A stretch of 46,632 nt of DNA. Origin: an uncultured Prevotellaceae bacterium. GTDB lineage: Bacteria > Bacteroidota > Bacteroidia > Bacteroidales > Bacteroidaceae. Below, in pieces: positions 8,448-17,195 of this stretch. The notes beneath the pieces are model-generated. The model had not been told where the DNA came from, made no database searches, and was given only the letters and a program-made list of their open reading frames with translations. A program made the position numbers and the translations under genes. Where the stretch lies: contig CAMOKH010000075.1 in the NCBI GenBank assembly GCA_946617675.1, positions 1 through 46,632 on the forward strand, read 5' to 3'. Numbering within the stretch: position 1 is the first letter of the stretch; the number at the start of each line of letters is the position of its first letter.

Positions 8448-9758
8448 TTATAGGCGCGTCTTGCGGTTGAGCGACTGAATCTTACGCATCTGGATGGTGC
8501 CGTTGGTGAGCCAGGCCGCATCGTCGACGACGCCGGCGGCCAACTGGCCATCCTCATTATAATAAAGGTAGATGAGCACACCACCGTCGCAGTTGAGCGC
8601 ATTGGGGTTGGTGGGCGTGAAGTTAAACCGCGGGTAGAAGCGGTTGCCGTTCCAGCGGATGGTGAACTGGCCCTCGTCCTCGAGACTGAGATAGCCGTCG
8701 GTATAGTCGTAGCAGACCCAGTAGACCTGCTGCCCGTTGAGACTGCCGACGACCTGAGACCCTAAGCGGAGGTCGCCCGTGGCGGCGTCGTAGCGCAGCA
8801 CGAGGTCGTACTTCGACGAGAGGCCCTGCATCAGGTAAGTGCCCTCCAGACGGTTAGGTGCCAGGTGGACATCGGCCGTGCCGCCCTCGAAGACCAGCGA
8901 GTAGTCGCCCTCGTAGCGGGGGTAGTTCATAAACGTGTCGGCATAGGGGATGCCCTGCAGCTGGACGCCCTCGACGCCCTCGTCGGTACAGGTGAGCTGC
9001 AGCGTGGTGGTGTCGAAGTCGAACGACTGCACGCTGACGCCACCTAAGCGGAAGGGCCGGTAGAGGCGTATGCCGCGGTCGGTATAGGTGTAGTATACTG
9101 ACGTGGTATCGCCGGCGGCAGTCACGGTGAGCGAGCGGTGCGAGGGCTCGCACTTAGCACGAAGCTCGACGCCGCCGATAGTACCCATAATGGAGTCGAC
9201 GAAGTGGTCGTAGATGTCGATGGTACGCCGGGCGTAGTCGTGGGGCGCCTCCTTGAAGCGGCGCAGATACATGGTGTTGTGCGTCTTCTTGCCGTAGAGG
9301 GTGATGAGGTCGTCGCCGATGCTGTCGATGACGAACTCAAACTCGCCGCCCTTGGCCTCGTACTCGCCGCTGCTGGGCGTTGAGTAGTAGTGCAGCAGCT
9401 CGTTGTAGGTGTCGAAGGTGAGCACCGGCCCGTTGTCGTTGGTCAGCCTGTAGTGCGAGGTGACGGTAGAGTCGGCAATGAGCGAGCAGCCGACGGTGGC
9501 CGTGAGCGAGTCGAAGCGCACGGTGTAGACCAGTCCGCCGTACTCCAGCGTGGTCCCGGGGTAGTACTCGAGTTCCCAGCCGTACTCAGCCGAGCGCAGC
9601 ACGGAGCGCGCACGGTCGATGGTGGACTGCAGGCGGGCCGAGGCTGACTGTGCAAAGACGTCGTCGACCTCGTCGTTGCAGGCGGTGAGCAGGGTGGTGG
9701 CTGCGGCTAAGCCACAGCTTACTGATAAGGCGGTGAGGATATGTTTCGTTCTTTTCAT
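8448..9758 (-). CDS. DUF4302 family lipoprotein
   Basis: This 436-residue protein has a lipoprotein signal peptide (lipobox LLTAC, Cys27, then NDEVDD). The body matches the DUF4302 pattern: LQSTIDRARSVLRSAEYGWE, LEYYPGTTLEYGGLVY, SHYRLTNDNGPVLTFDTYNE, GEFEFVIDSIGDDLITLYGK, KTHNTMYLRRF. DUF4302 lipoproteins are found beside SusC/SusD and zinc metallohydrolase genes; the function is unknown. It is 10 bp downstream of the metallohydrolase and 22 bp upstream of the BACON gene, so it belongs to the same transcript. It is presumably an accessory surface ligand-binding subunit of the SusCD complex; that role is inference. Confidence 0.85.
   Translation of the reverse strand: MKRTKHILTALSVSCGLAAATTLLTACNDEVDDVFAQSASARLQSTIDRARSVLRSAEYGWELEYYPGTTLEYGGLVYTVRFDSLTATVGCSLIADSTVTSHYRLTNDNGPVLTFDTYNELLHYYSTPSSGEYEAKGGEFEFVIDSIGDDLITLYGKKTHNTMYLRRFKEAPHDYARRTIDIYDHFVDSIMGTIGGVELRAKCEPSHRSLTVTAAGDTTSVYYTYTDRGIRLYRPFRLGGVSVQSFDFDTTTLQLTCTDEGVEGVQLQGIPYADTFMNYPRYEGDYSLVFEGGTADVHLAPNRLEGTYLMQGLSSKYDLVLRYDAATGDLRLGSQVVGSLNGQQVYWVCYDYTDGYLSLEDEGQFTIRWNGNRFYPRFNFTPTNPNALNCDGGVLIYLYYNEDGQLAAGVVDDAAWLTNGTIQMRKIQSLNRKTRL
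9700..9718 (-). repeat. Hairpin in signal-peptide codons of the DUF4302 lipoprotein
   Basis: On the plus strand GCTGCGGC, TAA, GCCACAGC form an 8-bp stem with one wobble. In the mRNA sense it reads GCUGUGGC...GCCGCAGC and encodes part of SCGLAAAT. Confidence 0.45.
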
Positions 9759-9768
9759 CTTCTGTGGG

Positions 9769-10692
9769 TCAATTCTTTAGGTCCGTCAGGTCGATAAAGC
9801 CGGCCATGACCTGCTTCTGCCGCCGCTGGATAGAGGAGCGGAGCCGGTCGAGGTCGATATTGAAGGCGGTGAGCATATAGCTCTTCACGATGTCGAGCTT
9901 GGCGGTGATGGAGCGGGCGCCGTCGGTGCCGGCCTCGGCCAGCCAGCCATTCCAGGTCTCCTCGGGGAAGCAGATGTAGGTAGAGAGCATCTCGGCCATG
10001 TCTTCCTTGTCAGAGTGCTGGGCGTAGGCGGTGATAAATCCTCGGCGGAGGTAGCCCTGGTCGAAGGGCGACTCGCTCCACTTGTCGGCCACGTAGCCCG
10101 AGCCGGTGATGAGCTGGAACTCGGCAGGATAGTCGCGCTGCTGGTTCAGGATGTGGGTAAACTCGTGGTGGATGGTCTTGAGGTAGTACTCGTTCAGGTC
10201 GGCGGCACTGTGCAGGTACTGGTTGAGGTAGTTCGTGCCCGAGAGCAGGATCTTGCGCCCGCCCTCAGCGGTACCGAGGATATAGGTGCCGTTGTTGCGG
10301 TACTCCCACTCGCCGATGGTGAAGATGAGCTTGGGGAAGTAGGCACGGGTGAAGTCGATGGTACCCACCTCGTCGTAGGCCTCGATACACATATACTTCA
10401 CCAGGTGGGCCAGCTTGACGGCATCGCCGTAACGCGAGGGCACGGTGTAGTAGTTCTTGTCGCTCTCGTTGTCCTCGAAGCGATACTTGAAACGGATGTT
10501 GTATGGGGCCACGTAGTTGCGCTGCAGCCAGTAGTCGAACTCGGTGTAGTCCTGCTGGCCGACGGTGATGACGCTCTCGGCGCTCAGCTCATCGTTGGCG
10601 GAGCAGGCGGCGAGGAGGGCGGTGCCTGCGGCAAGACCGCAGGCCACTGTGAATGCGGCGATTTGGGGCTTAAAGGTAATCATATTTCTCAT
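9769..10692 (-). CDS. Substrate import-associated zinc metallohydrolase lipoprotein (TIGR04549-like)
   Basis: The start is taken at the ATG at 10692 (MRNMITFKPQ); an in-frame GTG at 10713 and an ATG at 10683 are alternatives. The lipobox LLAAC gives Cys30, followed by SANDE. The catalytic signature IHHEFTHILNQ supplies the HExxH zinc motif (H176, E177, H180). Upstream are DFTRAYFPKLIFTIGEWEYR and downstream SGYVADKWSESPFDQGYLRR and AYAQHSDKEDMAEMLSTYI, which may carry the third ligand. This family sits beside SusC/SusD pairs and is predicted to hydrolyse the imported substrate at the outer membrane; the substrate is not known. It starts 21 bp after the SusD stop and is the only hydrolase in the locus. 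Its signal peptide is almost the same as that of the SusD gene before it. Confidence 0.88.
   Translation of the reverse strand: MRNMITFKPQIAAFTVACGLAAGTALLAACSANDELSAESVITVGQQDYTEFDYWLQRNYVAPYNIRFKYRFEDNESDKNYYTVPSRYGDAVKLAHLVKYMCIEAYDEVGTIDFTRAYFPKLIFTIGEWEYRNNGTYILGTAEGGRKILLSGTNYLNQYLHSAADLNEYYLKTIHHEFTHILNQQRDYPAEFQLITGSGYVADKWSESPFDQGYLRRGFITAYAQHSDKEDMAEMLSTYICFPEETWNGWLAEAGTDGARSITAKLDIVKSYMLTAFNIDLDRLRSSIQRRQKQVMAGFIDLTDLKN
10624..10644 (-). repeat. Hairpin in signal-peptide codons of the zinc metallohydrolase
   Basis: Arms GCCTGCGG (10624-10631) and CCGCAGGC (10637-10644) are perfect complements around a 5-base loop, encoding ACGLAAG. The same hairpin occurs in the preceding SusD gene at 12271. 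Confidence 0.6.
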
Positions 10693-10713
10693 CTTTAACT
10701 TCTCATCTCTCAC

Positions 10714-12339
10714 TTATCTCGGGTTGGCCTGGACGCCGGCGGCGCGCACGTTGAACGGAATCTGAAGGGCACGGCGGGGGTCGTCGATGCGCAGCACGTC
10801 GAGCAGTTTGGCGGGCTCGCCGGCAGCATTGATTTCGCGGCGCACAATCTCGATGCCGTAACGCTTGACGTCGTACCAGCGCAGTCCGGTCTGCAGAGTC
10901 TCTATGCGGCGGAAGCCGAGCACGCACTGCAGCATGGCCTCCTTCATGTCGCCCTCTTCACCGATGTTAAACTTCGGGTTCAGGTGTTTCTTGATGGTCG
11001 AGCTGATGCCCTGCTCGTCGCTATAGCTATAGCCAACGCCGTTGTAGAAGTCGGCAATGAGGGCGGGAGTCAGCGTCAGGTCGGTCTGGATGATGTTCTG
11101 CATCCACATGGTAAGGTCGGCGGCAGCCTCGTCGTAGCGTCCCAGCAGCGTCAGGGCCTCGGCGCGGTTGAGCAGACACTCGTCGGCGGTGAAGGCGGGA
11201 TAGACCGTGCGGTAATAGCCCGTTCCGGCGACGGCATCGACATACTCGAAGAGATAGGGCAGCTTGAAGAACACGGTCTTGTCGAGATTGGTGGCGGCAT
11301 AGGTGTGCATGCCCTGATAATAGGCTGCCGAGCCCCAGATGTTGGCGGCCTCGCCGTCCTCATGGGTGGCCAAGTACTTGCCGTGGGCGTAGCGCGACCA
11401 GTAGTTGTAAGGACCAAAGACGATGCCAATGGCCGAATAGCCCGTCAGCAGCAGCAGATTGCTGTTGAGCGAGGCGTCGATATAGTGCTGCGTCAGCGCA
11501 GCGAAGGTCTGCGTCATGTCGGCCATCGCACGCCAGTCGCGGAGCATCGCCTGGGGTGCACTGCCCAAGCAGAGGTTGGCATACTGCAGCGCCTTCTCCC
11601 ACTGCTCGTAGTAGAGGTAGAAGCGGCAGGCGAAGGCGTAGGCGGCCTTCTGGTTGAAGTGGTACTTGGGCACGCTGTAGTCGCTGCCGACAAGCGTAAG
11701 TCCCTCGAGCAGGTCGCGCTCAATCTTAGCGTAGACATCGGCCACATTGCCACGTGAGGGGTTGGCAGCAATGTCATCGACAGTATGCTCGAGGTAGACG
11801 ATGCCGAGGTCGTTCTGGCTCGTCTGGCTGTTATAGGCCTGACAGAAGAGGTTGGCCAGCACGAAATGGCAGTAGGCCCGACAGAGCAGAGCCTCGCCGC
11901 GGGCTTGCTGCAGCTTCTTGGTCGTGGGGCCGCCCTGTTCGTCGATGGCCTGCAGGGCCAGGTTTGCCGTGGCGATGGCGGCATAGGTTGACTCCCACAC
12001 CGTCTCAGTGCTCTCGTTGCTCGACTCGGTGACGTCGCGCCAATTGTAGAGCTGGTCGACGAAGCGCGTGGTGTTGGGGTTGCCCTGGTAGCAGTCGACA
12101 TTGTCGGACGAGAACTCGGCTGCCAGGATGGGGGCACTGATGGGATAGGCCGTGACGAGCAGCTTGTTCACCTTGTCCTCGGTGGTCAGCTCCATGCGGT
12201 TGTCGGGCAGCTCGTCGAGGTAGCTGTCGCAGGAGGTAAGGGTGGCGAGGGCGGCGGCGAAGGGGGCTGTGCCTGCGGCAAAACCGCAGGCCACTGTAAA
12301 CGCGGCGATTAGTTGCTTATAGGAAATCATATTTCTCAT
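10714..12339 (-). CDS. susD: SusD/RagB family outer-membrane lipoprotein
   Basis: This 541-residue protein starts at the ATG at 12339 (MRNMISYKQLIAAFTVACGF). The lipobox region LATLTSC puts the lipid at Cys37, followed by the typical DSYLDELPDNRMELTTEDKV. SusD features follow: an N-terminal helical TPR-like scaffold (residues about 100-300, with QARGEALLCRAYCHFVLANL and LGIVYLEHTVDD) and the C-terminal ECLLNRAEALTLLGRYDEA, RIETLQTGLRWYDVKRYGIE and DDPRRALQIPFN. The protein caps the SusC barrel and binds the ligand at the cell surface. It follows susC by 31 bp of AAATGAGA-type spacer. The ligand cannot be deduced from sequence; the lack of glycan-cleaving genes nearby argues against a polysaccharide. 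Confidence 0.93.
   Translation of the reverse strand: MRNMISYKQLIAAFTVACGFAAGTAPFAAALATLTSCDSYLDELPDNRMELTTEDKVNKLLVTAYPISAPILAAEFSSDNVDCYQGNPNTTRFVDQLYNWRDVTESSNESTETVWESTYAAIATANLALQAIDEQGGPTTKKLQQARGEALLCRAYCHFVLANLFCQAYNSQTSQNDLGIVYLEHTVDDIAANPSRGNVADVYAKIERDLLEGLTLVGSDYSVPKYHFNQKAAYAFACRFYLYYEQWEKALQYANLCLGSAPQAMLRDWRAMADMTQTFAALTQHYIDASLNSNLLLLTGYSAIGIVFGPYNYWSRYAHGKYLATHEDGEAANIWGSAAYYQGMHTYAATNLDKTVFFKLPYLFEYVDAVAGTGYYRTVYPAFTADECLLNRAEALTLLGRYDEAAADLTMWMQNIIQTDLTLTPALIADFYNGVGYSYSDEQGISSTIKKHLNPKFNIGEEGDMKEAMLQCVLGFRRIETLQTGLRWYDVKRYGIEIVRREINAAGEPAKLLDVLRIDDPRRALQIPFNVRAAGVQANPR
12271..12291 (-). repeat. Hairpin in signal-peptide codons of SusD
   Basis: Arms GCCTGCGG (12271-12278) and CCGCAGGC (12284-12291) are perfect complements around CAAAA, encoding ACGFAAG in the signal peptide. 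It differs by one base from the copy at 10624. Confidence 0.6.
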
Positions 12340-12370
12340 TTCTCATCTTTCGTTTCTCATTTCACATCTC

Positions 12371-15300
12371 TCAAAGGCCGATGCGGAGTGTACAGGTGAA
12401 CTGCTTAGGCATGGGCACGGCCACACCGCCGGAGTTGGTGAACTCGGGGTCCTGACCGTTCAGCTTCTTGTCAGAGTAAATCAGGAAGAGGTTGGTGGCC
12501 TGGAGTTTCAGCCCGAGGGTGGTGAGCCCGATGTGGCTGATGAGCGACTTGGGGAAGTCGTAGGCCAGCGAAATCTCCTTCATACGGATGAAGTCGCCCT
12601 TGGCAATGCGCGCCGTTGAGTAGTTGTAGGCATTGTAGGCGTAGTTCAGGTCGGTGTCGTTGCGGTTCTGTCGCGAACTGGCAATGACGGGGATATCAGT
12701 GTAACGCTCGTCGCCGGGTACCATCCAGCGGTTCTTGAACTCCTTGGGCATGGCCGTCAGGTCGTTGTAACGGCTGGAGAATACGGGGTCGAGGCGAATG
12801 ATATTGCCGAAGGAATAGGTCACGAAGACGTTGAGCGTCAGGTTCTTGTACTTGAAGACGTTGCCCAGCGAGCCCATGTCGGTAGGCTCGGCGCTGCCGC
12901 TATACTCGAGGAAGCGCAGCTCGTCGGGCTCTGACTCCTGGAAGTAGATGCCGGTGACGGTGCGCATGCCGTTGTTGACATAGAACGAGGGCAGACCCTC
13001 GCTGGTCAGTCCGGCAAACGGTATCGAGAAGATGGAGCGCACGGGGTAGCCTGCCAGCGTGAAGCCGCTGCTGGCCACGAGGTCAATCAGTCGCTCGGCC
13101 GACTCGAGCTTGGTCACCTCGTTCGACGTGTGCGAGTAGATGAGCGACGTGGTCCACGAGAAGTCCTTGTTCTTGACGTTGACCGTCGAGAGGCTCACCT
13201 CGACACCGCTCGACTCCATCTCGGCCACGTTGGCATACTGGCGTGTGCCAGAGGCATAGCCGGCGGTGAAGGTCGGACCGATGAGGTCGAAGTTCTGACG
13301 CTTATACCAGTCGAAGCCCAGGCTGAGCCTGCCGTTGAAGAACGAGGTCTCGAAGCCGAGGTTCAACTCGTGCTTCTTCTCGTAGGTCAGCTCCGGGTTG
13401 GCGGGCTGCGTCAGTTCGATGCCGCTCTCCTTGACGCTGGTGAAGGGGCGCCAGGGGTTCGTGGGGCTCAGGATGTTAGTGGAATTGGTGATGCTGGCCG
13501 GACCGCGGTCGGCGGTCAGCGAGTAGCTGGCTTTCAGCGTCAGCGCATTGACGGTGGGAGCCAGCAGGCGCTCGAAGAACGGTTCCTCGTGGACGTTCCA
13601 GGCTGCCGACACATTCCACGTGGGCAACCAGCGTGCCGAGCGCGAGCGTCCCAGTCTGTTGGTTCCCTCGTAGCGGTAGGTGCCGTTCAGCGTGTAGCGC
13701 CCCTTATAAGAATAGGTGGCGTTGGCGAAGAAGGCGGCCGAACGCTCGCGGGTGTTCGAGAGTGTGTAGTAGCTGTTGTTACGCTCAGACATCTGCTTGA
13801 ATGCCAAATAGTTGAACGAGGCTATCTCGCCGTCGTCGAACAGCAGTCCCCAGTCGCGGTTCCACGTGGCGTGGCGGTTGACGTAGTTCACCTCCATACC
13901 GGCGTAGGCGTTGACGATGTGAATGTCGTTGAACACGTCGTTATAGGCTGCCGAGGCCCGGAAGTCGTAGCCGAACATCGAGTTGTCGGTACGCTCCAGG
14001 ATACCACCCTCGGGCAGCACCGAGACGGGCAGGGCGTAGATGTTGTCGGGGTCGGTGTAGAGATAGCGGTTGGCGCCGCGTATGGTCGAGGTGTCCATGG
14101 CGCGGTAGGCCAGAGCCTGGTTTGAGTTGTCGAGGATGTTATGCTCCTGCCTGGTGGCCGAGTACTTCACGGCTCCGAGTGCGGTGAGCTCCACCTTGCG
14201 TATGGGCTTGTAGGAGAGCTTGCCCTGCAGACGGAAGTCCGACACGCTGAGGTCGATGTAGTTGTTGTCGAGCTCAGAGAAGATGTTGAACGGGGCGTAG
14301 TTGCGCGTGTAGTAGGCGTCAGGGTCGAGGGCGCGGCTGGAGTTCAGAGCGTAGCTGAAGGGGTTGATGTCGAACGAACGGCTGACGGCGCCGGCCACGG
14401 GGTCGACCTGTCGCGAGAGCGTACCGGGGGCGTTCTGTCCACGGTAGGAGGCACTGGTGATGACGCCGAAGGTCAGCTTCTTCGAGATGTTGAAGTTGGC
14501 ATTCATGTTGGCCGTGTAGCGCTCCACCTGGCTCTGCTTCGTCCAGCCCGGGTCGAACATGGCCGAGACAGAGGCGTAATACTGGGCCTTGTCCGTACCG
14601 CCCGATATGGAGACAGAGTGGTTGTGCTGTATGGCGTTCGAGAAAAGCAGGTCGAACCAGTCGGTGTTGCGCCACTCGGCAGCGCGCAGATAGGCGGCAA
14701 TGGCCTCGTCGCTGTTGTCGAGGGCGAAAGTCTTGGTCACGGGGTCGTACTCCGACAGCATCTGGTACATCTTGCCGTAGATACCCGTCTCCGAGGCGTT
14801 GGCCGTCTCGGCATAGTTCAGGTAGCCCTTCTGCTGCAGCTCCTGATAGACCGACATCTGGTCCTGCGAGTTCATGATGTTAAACTGGCGGTAGGAGGGT
14901 TTCAGGCGCATGGTGTATTCGCCGGTGTAGTTGATGCGCTGCTGTCCGGCGGCACCCTTCTTGGTGGTGACGACGATGACGCCCGCCATGGCGCGAGCAC
15001 CGTAGATAGAGGTGGCCGAGCCGTCCTTCAGAATCTGGAACGACTCGATGTCGTCGGAGTTCAGACCGGCAATGGCCGAGGAAATGAGCGTGTTGGCGTC
15101 GCCAGAGGCGAGGTCGTCGGCCGACACCTCGACGATGTCCTCCATGATGACGCCATCGACCACCCACAGGGGCTTGCTGGAACCATAGATAGAGGTTGCA
15201 CCGCGGACGCGGATTTTCGGTGCCGCACCGAACGTACCGCTGACGTTCTGCACCGACACACCGGCGGCCCGGCCCTCCAGGGCGCGGCTCATATCGGCCA

Positions 15301-15970
15301 CACCGTCGATCTTGGCCTTCGAGGCGTCAATCTTCGTGGTGGAGCCGGTAAACAGGCGCTTGTCCATCTTCTGCATACCGGTGACGACGACATCGTCGAG
15401 CACCTGGCCGTCGGCCTGCAGCTCCACGCGCTTCATGCGCGAGAAGCGGCCCAGGTCGATCTCCTGCGGCGCATAGCCGATGTACGACACGACCACCGTG
15501 CCCCGCGTGGCCGGCGTCTGGAATGTGTACTCGCCGTTGATGTCGGTGACGGCACCGGCCGTCTGTCCCTTCAGCTTGATGGTGGCGCCGATGAGGGGCT
15601 CGCCGGTTTCGTCGACCACGACGCCGCGCATCTGTTTGTTCTGCGCAACGCGGGTCTGCTGCTCGCGGGTCAGGGCGATGTAGTCGTCCTTGGGCTGAGC
15701 CTTCAGGCCGTGGCTGCCCACCATGGCGTTGAGCACGCTGAGGGCGGGCTGGTTTTCGGCCTTGTAGGTGACTTTGAAGTTGACGTCTTCGTAGTTGTAT
15801 TGTATCTTCAGGTCGGCGAGCTGCTCGATGGTGCGCAGGGCAGCCGAGGCCTCGACACCGTCGAAGTCGACGCTGATGCGCTTGTCTGTCTGGGCAAAGG
15901 CTGCCACGTGGAGGGTCAGTCCGAGCAGGGTCAGCAGGAGGTATTGCCTGAGGGTTTGATAATGGGTCAT
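12371..15970 (-). CDS. susC: SusC/RagA TonB-dependent transporter with STN signalling domain
   Basis: This 1199-residue protein has a signal peptide (...LLGLTLHVAAFAQ). In order it has an STN domain (about 30-105, ISVDFDGVEASAALRTIEQL), a carboxypeptidase-regulatory-like domain (about 114-195, GVVVDETGEPLIGATIKLKG), a TonB plug (about 205-340, DDVVVTGMQKMDKRLFTGS, GVSVQNVSGTFGAAPKIRVRG, SIYGARAMAGVIVVTTKKG) and a 22-strand-type barrel ending in FTCTLRIGL. The STN domain is used in FecA-like transporters to contact a FecR anti-sigma factor, which is encoded 16 bp upstream. The gene heads the transport part of the operon. Ligand binding would therefore switch on the adjacent ECF sigma factor. 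Full length, no frameshift seen. Confidence 0.95.
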   Translation of the reverse strand: MTHYQTLRQYLLLTLLGLTLHVAAFAQTDKRISVDFDGVEASAALRTIEQLADLKIQYNYEDVNFKVTYKAENQPALSVLNAMVGSHGLKAQPKDDYIALTREQQTRVAQNKQMRGVVVDETGEPLIGATIKLKGQTAGAVTDINGEYTFQTPATRGTVVVSYIGYAPQEIDLGRFSRMKRVELQADGQVLDDVVVTGMQKMDKRLFTGSTTKIDASKAKIDGVADMSRALEGRAAGVSVQNVSGTFGAAPKIRVRGATSIYGSSKPLWVVDGVIMEDIVEVSADDLASGDANTLISSAIAGLNSDDIESFQILKDGSATSIYGARAMAGVIVVTTKKGAAGQQRINYTGEYTMRLKPSYRQFNIMNSQDQMSVYQELQQKGYLNYAETANASETGIYGKMYQMLSEYDPVTKTFALDNSDEAIAAYLRAAEWRNTDWFDLLFSNAIQHNHSVSISGGTDKAQYYASVSAMFDPGWTKQSQVERYTANMNANFNISKKLTFGVITSASYRGQNAPGTLSRQVDPVAGAVSRSFDINPFSYALNSSRALDPDAYYTRNYAPFNIFSELDNNYIDLSVSDFRLQGKLSYKPIRKVELTALGAVKYSATRQEHNILDNSNQALAYRAMDTSTIRGANRYLYTDPDNIYALPVSVLPEGGILERTDNSMFGYDFRASAAYNDVFNDIHIVNAYAGMEVNYVNRHATWNRDWGLLFDDGEIASFNYLAFKQMSERNNSYYTLSNTRERSAAFFANATYSYKGRYTLNGTYRYEGTNRLGRSRSARWLPTWNVSAAWNVHEEPFFERLLAPTVNALTLKASYSLTADRGPASITNSTNILSPTNPWRPFTSVKESGIELTQPANPELTYEKKHELNLGFETSFFNGRLSLGFDWYKRQNFDLIGPTFTAGYASGTRQYANVAEMESSGVEVSLSTVNVKNKDFSWTTSLIYSHTSNEVTKLESAERLIDLVASSGFTLAGYPVRSIFSIPFAGLTSEGLPSFYVNNGMRTVTGIYFQESEPDELRFLEYSGSAEPTDMGSLGNVFKYKNLTLNVFVTYSFGNIIRLDPVFSSRYNDLTAMPKEFKNRWMVPGDERYTDIPVIASSRQNRNDTDLNYAYNAYNYSTARIAKGDFIRMKEISLAYDFPKSLISHIGLTTLGLKLQATNLFLIYSDKKLNGQDPEFTNSGGVAVPMPKQFTCTLRIGL

Positions 15971-15986
15971 AATCTTGATTGTGAAT

Positions 15987-17150
15987 TTAATAGACGATGA
16001 GGGTGTTGCCGCTGATGCGGATCTCGGCGTTAGATATCATGTTGACTTGCTCCACCAGTTGCTCGATGGTCCAGCTACGCTCGCCACGGAAGTGCAGACG
16101 GTCGCTGATGTGGCGGTTGTCGCCTATCATGACGTCCATGTTGTACCAGCGGCCCACCTCGATCATGATGTCGCGCACGGTCTGGCCGTCGAAGTAGAAG
16201 CGGTTGACGCGCCAGCAGCTCACCTGCTCGACGTCGACACCGATACCGAGGGCCAGCTGGCCGTCGGTACCTACCGTCGCCTGCTGGTTGGGCTGCAACG
16301 TCAGCTGGTTTGCGCCGGCAGTCACCTCGACACTGCCTTTGACGAGCGTCACGCAGGGCTGGCTCTCAGCATAGCCGCGTATGTTAAACTCGGTGCCCAG
16401 CACGCGGGTCTGCACACCGCCGCAGTCGACGATAAACGGCACGCCGTCGGCATGGGTCACATCGAAGTAGGCCTCGCCCTTGAGCTGCACGCGCCGGGGC
16501 TGACCTTCGGGGAAGTCGGTGGGATAGATGAGGCTGCTGCACGCATTGAGCCACACGCGGGTGCCGTCAGGAAGACGCAGCTGGGCCACCTTGCCCTGGG
16601 GCACGTTGAGCGTCGACGAGATAATCTCGTAGCAGTCATAGTCGACGGGCGCCAACTCTATCGTGTTGCCGCTGACGTTCACGACCCCATCCGTCTGGGG
16701 CTTGACGGCCAGCTCGGCCAGACTCACGGTGTCGCCGGCCGTAGCGATGGTGATGGTCGTGTCGGCATCGGCCACGGCCTGGTAGAGCAGCGCCTCGGAG
16801 CCCGAGGGCACCTCGCCGCCACGCTGTGAGGGCAGGGCCAGGTAGACGAGCGCCGCCACACAGGCGGCGGCAGCCACGCCCATCCAGACGTAGCGCCCAC
16901 GCCGACGCTCATGCGCCTGTCGGAACAGGCTGAATGCGCGACCGGTGTCGCCCGGCTCATGGGCACCCTCAGCCAGCACGCGCTTGGTGCGCATCGCCGT
17001 CTGGTAGGCCTCCACAAACTCGTCGTTGGCCAGCCACTCCTCAAGCTCGGCAGGTGTCACCAGCGATGGCCGGGTGGCGGCCTTCAAGGCACGCTCCACC
17101 CACACGTCCGGCTGGCTGCCTAACTTGTCGTTGGTAGGATCATTATTCAT
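15987..17150 (-). CDS. FecR-family anti-sigma factor with DUF4974 C-terminus
   Basis: This 387-residue membrane protein starts at the ATG at 17150. It has a cytoplasmic N-terminus (about 1-85, sigma-binding) and one membrane segment around 87-106 (YVWMGVAAAACVAALVYLAL). The periplasmic FecR domain (about 150-245) includes KVAQLRLPDGTRVWLNACSS, YPTDFPEGQPRRVQLKGEAY and FIVDCGGVQTRVLGTEFNIR. The C-terminal DUF4974 (about 315-387) reads FYFDGQTVRDIMIEVGRWYN ... RISGNTLIVY. It transmits the signal from the STN domain of the SusC encoded 16 bp downstream to the ECF sigma factor encoded 45 bp upstream. All expected parts are present. Confidence 0.94.
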   Translation of the reverse strand: MNNDPTNDKLGSQPDVWVERALKAATRPSLVTPAELEEWLANDEFVEAYQTAMRTKRVLAEGAHEPGDTGRAFSLFRQAHERRRGRYVWMGVAAAACVAALVYLALPSQRGGEVPSGSEALLYQAVADADTTITIATAGDTVSLAELAVKPQTDGVVNVSGNTIELAPVDYDCYEIISSTLNVPQGKVAQLRLPDGTRVWLNACSSLIYPTDFPEGQPRRVQLKGEAYFDVTHADGVPFIVDCGGVQTRVLGTEFNIRGYAESQPCVTLVKGSVEVTAGANQLTLQPNQQATVGTDGQLALGIGVDVEQVSCWRVNRFYFDGQTVRDIMIEVGRWYNMDVMIGDNRHISDRLHFRGERSWTIEQLVEQVNMISNAEIRISGNTLIVY

Positions 17151-17195
17151 ATAATCGTTCGTTCTTTTATCAGTAGAACGTAAGCCAAGGTCGTT

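Noticed and set aside
14141..16000. Long plus-strand open frame (619 codons) opposite the first susC
   Set aside because: It is a shadow of GC-rich codons. The composition is Val/Gly/His/Asp-rich, there is no domain, and the minus strand encodes an unmistakable SusC.
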